Shown here: positions 6,278 through 8,500 of the stretch, piece after piece | Numbering within the stretch: the first letter of the stretch is position 1 | How the letters are laid out: each line of letters begins with the position of its first letter | Source of the DNA: Flavobacteriaceae bacterium | Lineage (GTDB): Bacteria; Bacteroidota; Bacteroidia; Flavobacteriales; Flavobacteriaceae | Reading direction: 5' to 3' | Assembly (NCBI GenBank): GCA_013214275.1 | Contig: JABSPP010000057.1 | Location: 1-8,500 of the forward strand | Length of the DNA: 8,500 bases | The notes under the pieces: generated by a model | Database searches by the model: none | Told to the model about the DNA's origin: nothing | What the model saw: only the letters and a program-made list of their open reading frames with translations | Program-made: the position numbers and the translations under genes

Positions 6278-7048
6278 GTGAAGAAATTTTATCTCATTTA
6301 TCTTTTTACTTTCGCGATCGTATTTTGGTCGTGTAGCAAGGATAGTGATATTACCTTAGAACCTGTAAACATCAGCTTAAATTTTAGTCATACCTGGAAC
6401 GGACAAGAAGTTACGAGTTCAGCTATTGACACCTCAAGATTTATCAATGAAAATGGTGATGACATCAGAATTACAAGGCTTCGGTATTTGATTTCTGATA
6501 TTGTATTAACCCATGAAAGTGGTGTAGATGCAATGCTAACAGGTTATCATTTAATCGATATCATGGACGATGAAAGTTTGTCTTATTCCACAGCAGATGA
6601 AATCATCCCTGGCGAATATACCATGAGTATCCGGTTTGGGTTTAACAATGCAGACAATCAAGATGGAATTTACAACGATTTAAATACAGCTAGTTTTGAT
6701 GTGCCAGCTCAATTGGGTGGTGGATACCATTACATGCAGTTAGATGGCACTTATAAAAACAGTAATAATGACGACGATCCCTATAACTATCATGTGATTC
6801 GTGCTTTTGATATGACAGGTACCAATGAACCTCAAGACACCTCTATTAAAATCAGCTTGGGATCGGTAACTGTAGGTGTCAATACCCAAGTGAATATTCA
6901 AATGGATCTTTATGAGTGGTTTTCTAACCCTCACCTTTGGGATTTAAGTGAACTGAATACCATGTTAATGTCTAATTATGATGCCCAGATTAAGATGAGT
7001 CAAAACGGAGCTTCTGCGTTTAGCCTTATTAGTATAACTCAAGAATAA
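6278..7048 (+). CDS. MbnP family lipoprotein lacking the WxW motif
   Basis: A 256-residue secreted protein resembling the MbnP family, partner of MbnH diheme enzymes in copper handling. It starts with GTG: an in-frame TAA at 6266-6268 rules out an upstream start, and the signal peptide begins straight after it (MKKFYLIYLF). Lipidation is predicted at Cys19 (FWSC, an imperfect lipobox). Family features: N-terminal strand with HTWNG (38-42), ITRLRYLISDIVLTHESG (65-82), IRFGFNNADN (118-127), LGGGYHYMQLDG (146-157), YHVIRA (171-176), and C-terminal YEWFSNPHLWDLSE (212-225) followed by SQNG (241-244). In characterised MbnP the first Trp of a WxW motif before the GY segment becomes kynurenine and is required for Cu(I) binding. 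Here that place appears to be AQL (144-146), and no WxW exists. Remaining mature Trp residues are 40, 214 and 221. Copper binding is therefore uncertain. Confidence 0.75.
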   Translation: MKKFYLIYLFTFAIVFWSCSKDSDITLEPVNISLNFSHTWNGQEVTSSAIDTSRFINENGDDIRITRLRYLISDIVLTHESGVDAMLTGYHLIDIMDDESLSYSTADEIIPGEYTMSIRFGFNNADNQDGIYNDLNTASFDVPAQLGGGYHYMQLDGTYKNSNNDDDPYNYHVIRAFDMTGTNEPQDTSIKISLGSVTVGVNTQVNIQMDLYEWFSNPHLWDLSELNTMLMSNYDAQIKMSQNGASAFSLISITQE

Positions 7049-8113
7049 ATGAAAACATTCCTCCTTCTTTTTTTTGGTTTTTTTTGTATGATGGCTTGTT
7101 CAGATGCTAATTCAGGTGACCAAACGTACATTCCCATACCAGCAACTCTAGATATCCCCGTATTATTTCAAGATCGTTTAATCGACCCTCTGATTCCAAC
7201 CAACAACCCTTTAACAGAAGAAGGAATCGCCTTGGGGAAGAAGCTATTTTTTGATAGAAGACTTTCTGGCGATCATTCTCAATCTTGTGCTTCTTGTCAC
7301 AATCCAAGGAACGCATTCACAGACAACTCCCAATTCAGCAACGGTATTGATGGCAGTGTTGGGACAAGAAATTCGATGCCGTTATTTAATTTAGCCTGGA
7401 ATTTTAGTGATCGATTTGCCTGGGATGGTAAAGAACTAGGTCTTGAGCAACAAGCCTTAGAACCTGTTCAAAATCCCATTGAAATGCACAGCAACTGGTC
7501 TGACGTTGCCTTGAAACTTCAGCAGGATACGGACTATCCCACACTATTTTTACATGCCTTTGGCACTTCAACCATCGACTCAAGCCTCGTTGCTAAGGCT
7601 ATTGCCCAATTTGAAAGAACACTCATCTCTGGCAATTCCAAATTTGATCATTACCTTATGGGAAGCACAACGCTTAGCCCCCAAGAAATGGACGGATTTG
7701 ATATTTTTACACGTGAAGATAAAGGGGACTGTTTTCACTGTCACGGTGGTGAGAACAATCCGTTGTGGACTGATAACGGTTTTCACAATAACGGACTAGA
7801 TGCTGTTTTTACAGACCTGGGCTTAGGAGCTGTCACAGGTGATCCAAATGACCATGGTAAATTTAGAACTCCTAGTTTACGAAATCTAGCTTTTACCGCA
7901 CCTTACATGCATGATGGTCGATTTACTACCTTAGATGAAGTTATTGATTTCTACAGCGAAGGACTGCAAAATTCTCCTACTATCGACCCTTTGATGAAGA
8001 GCATTGACCAAGGAGGTGTACAGCTATCCTCCGAAGAGAAGGCCAGTCTTAAAGCCTTTTTATTGACTTTAACTGACCATGGGTTTGTCAATCATCCTGA
8101 TTTTCAGGAATGA
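7049..8113 (+). CDS. Diheme cytochrome c peroxidase, MauG/MbnH-like lipoprotein
   Basis: A 354-residue member of the bacterial diheme cytochrome c peroxidase/MauG superfamily. The signal peptide ends in lipobox MMAC with Cys17 as lipid anchor, placing it on the periplasmic or outer side. Two c-type heme sites are present: CASCH (80-84) and CFHCH (228-232). Other landmarks: LFFDRRLSGD (66-75), FAWDGK (123-128), whose Trp125 matches the conserved Trp between the hemes, NPIEM (142-146) with Glu145 at the conserved acidic position, FRTPSLRN (272-279) and APYMHDGRFTTLDEV (284-298). Its ATG follows the TAA of the MbnP-like gene with no gap, the pairing typical of MbnP-MbnH. It may oxidise its neighbour or detoxify H2O2; sequence alone does not decide. 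Length and domain order are normal. Confidence 0.9.
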   Translation: MKTFLLLFFGFFCMMACSDANSGDQTYIPIPATLDIPVLFQDRLIDPLIPTNNPLTEEGIALGKKLFFDRRLSGDHSQSCASCHNPRNAFTDNSQFSNGIDGSVGTRNSMPLFNLAWNFSDRFAWDGKELGLEQQALEPVQNPIEMHSNWSDVALKLQQDTDYPTLFLHAFGTSTIDSSLVAKAIAQFERTLISGNSKFDHYLMGSTTLSPQEMDGFDIFTREDKGDCFHCHGGENNPLWTDNGFHNNGLDAVFTDLGLGAVTGDPNDHGKFRTPSLRNLAFTAPYMHDGRFTTLDEVIDFYSEGLQNSPTIDPLMKSIDQGGVQLSSEEKASLKAFLLTLTDHGFVNHPDFQE

Positions 8114-8115
8114 CA

Positions 8116-8130
8116 TTACTTCAGAAGTAA
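8116..8130. repeat. 15-bp palindrome after the operon
   Basis: TTACTTC (8116-8122) and GAAGTAA (8124-8130) are perfect reverse complements around one A, 2 bp after the peroxidase stop codon. As RNA it would be a 6-bp stem with a 3-nt loop. No U-tract follows on either strand, so it is at best a weak terminator or a 3'-end stabilising hairpin; a protein site is also possible. Confidence 0.3.
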
Positions 8131-8212
8131 AAATGACTCAATGATATTCATCCTAAACAGTGAGAGAGCATCTTTAAATAATAGCATCAAGGCTTGTAAA
8201 GTCTATTTATTG

Positions 8213-8225
8213 TCTTCACAGAAGA
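8213..8225. repeat. Short inverted repeat upstream of the cupin gene
   Basis: TCTTC (8213-8217) and GAAGA (8221-8225) flank ACA, about 19 bp before the -7 box. The position is near where a -33 element should be, so it could be a regulator site. It is short enough to be chance. Confidence 0.2.
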
Positions 8226-8243
8226 TAGAATGTTGAACTTTTG

Positions 8244-8251
8244 TATGTTTG
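8244..8251 (+). promoter_or_regulatory. -7 promoter box of the cupin gene
   Basis: TATGTTTG matches TAnnTTTG and ends 4 nt before the ATG at 8256, the same spacing as at thiL. No TTG is found at -33. If active, the mRNA would be leaderless or nearly so. Confidence 0.4.
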
Positions 8252-8255
8252 TACA

Positions 8256-8500
8256 ATGAGCAAAGTGATTAATATTCAAGAAAAATTGCACCTATTTACA
8301 GATCAATGGTCGCCGAAAAGAATAGGGAAATTAAACGGTCAGCAGATTTTATTAGCTAAAATTCAAGGCGAATTTGTCTTTCACAAGCATGACAACGAGG
8401 ACGAATTGTTTATGGTGATTCAAGGACAGCTAAAATTGGAATTAAAAGATCAAACAGTTACGGTAAACCCTGGAGAATTTTATATTGTCCCCAAAGGAGT
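8256..8500 (+). CDS. Small cupin-domain protein (3' end outside window)
   Basis: The open frame from the ATG at 8256 runs off the window after 81 complete codons. The N-terminus (MSKVINIQEKLHLF) and QWSPKRIGKLNG (17-28) match a common family of small cytoplasmic single-domain cupins of about 110-120 residues. Cupin motif 1 is complete: GEFVFHKHDNEDELFMVIQG (38-57), with likely metal ligands His43, His45 and Glu50. The start of the second motif region (PGEFYIVPKG, 72-81) is visible; its His should follow past the window edge. Such proteins have a metal-binding barrel, but their reaction is mostly unknown. It lies 142 bp after the peroxidase gene with its own promoter box, so it is probably a separate unit. 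Confidence 0.88.
   Translation, partial: MSKVINIQEKLHLFTDQWSPKRIGKLNGQQILLAKIQGEFVFHKHDNEDELFMVIQGQLKLELKDQTVTVNPGEFYIVPKG

Noticed and set aside
7554..7799. Overlapping ORFs on both strands within the peroxidase gene
   Set aside because: The frame containing both CxxCH motifs and the family landmarks is clearly the real one.
7049..8113. Firm naming of the diheme gene as mbnH
   Set aside because: Diheme CCP, MauG and MbnH share these motifs; only adjacency points to MbnH and the partner lacks WxW, so no gene symbol was given.

Overview
The window looks like a chromosomal segment of a Bacteroidota bacterium, most likely a flavobacterium-like marine or environmental lineage. It is AT-rich. 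Putative promoters match the Bacteroidota -7 box TAnnTTTG, with TATCTTTG found three times. Shine-Dalgarno sequences are mostly absent. The proteins include four short-signal lipoproteins and a choice-of-anchor B protein, a family common in that phylum. The genus cannot be fixed from the sequence.

Layout: positions 1-1051 hold no convincing gene but are rich in inverted repeats, including a perfect 11-bp hairpin next to a 13-bp bulged hairpin that carries an isolated G-rich tract. A putative promoter (1008-1035) then leads into an alpha/beta hydrolase (1052-1831), followed by a small RDD-family membrane protein (1946-2347). Converging on these from the other strand is thiL, thiamine-monophosphate kinase (3417-2371). 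The 236-bp region between thiL and the next gene (3418-3653) contains divergent promoter boxes and a 14-bp inverted repeat at a predicted transcription start.

The core of the window is a four-gene, same-strand cluster of predicted lipoproteins (3654-8113). The first encodes a choice-of-anchor B/LVIVD-type beta-propeller. It overlaps by 4 bp (ATGA) with a gene for a second propeller built from seven ~58-residue repeats. After a 69-bp gap comes an MbnP-family protein with a GTG start. Its stop codon directly abuts the ATG of a diheme cytochrome c peroxidase of the MauG/MbnH/bCcP superfamily. In methanotrophs MbnH oxidises the first Trp of a WxW motif in MbnP to kynurenine, creating a Cu(I) site. 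Here the pair is kept, but the MbnP protein has no WxW motif anywhere. It may therefore use another Trp, another chemistry, or have changed function. The two co-transcribed propellers are candidate partners or scaffolds for this redox/metal module.

The window ends inside a small cupin gene (8256 onward), whose own -7 box sits 4 nt before its ATG. No tRNA, rRNA, CRISPR array, transposase or phage gene was seen.
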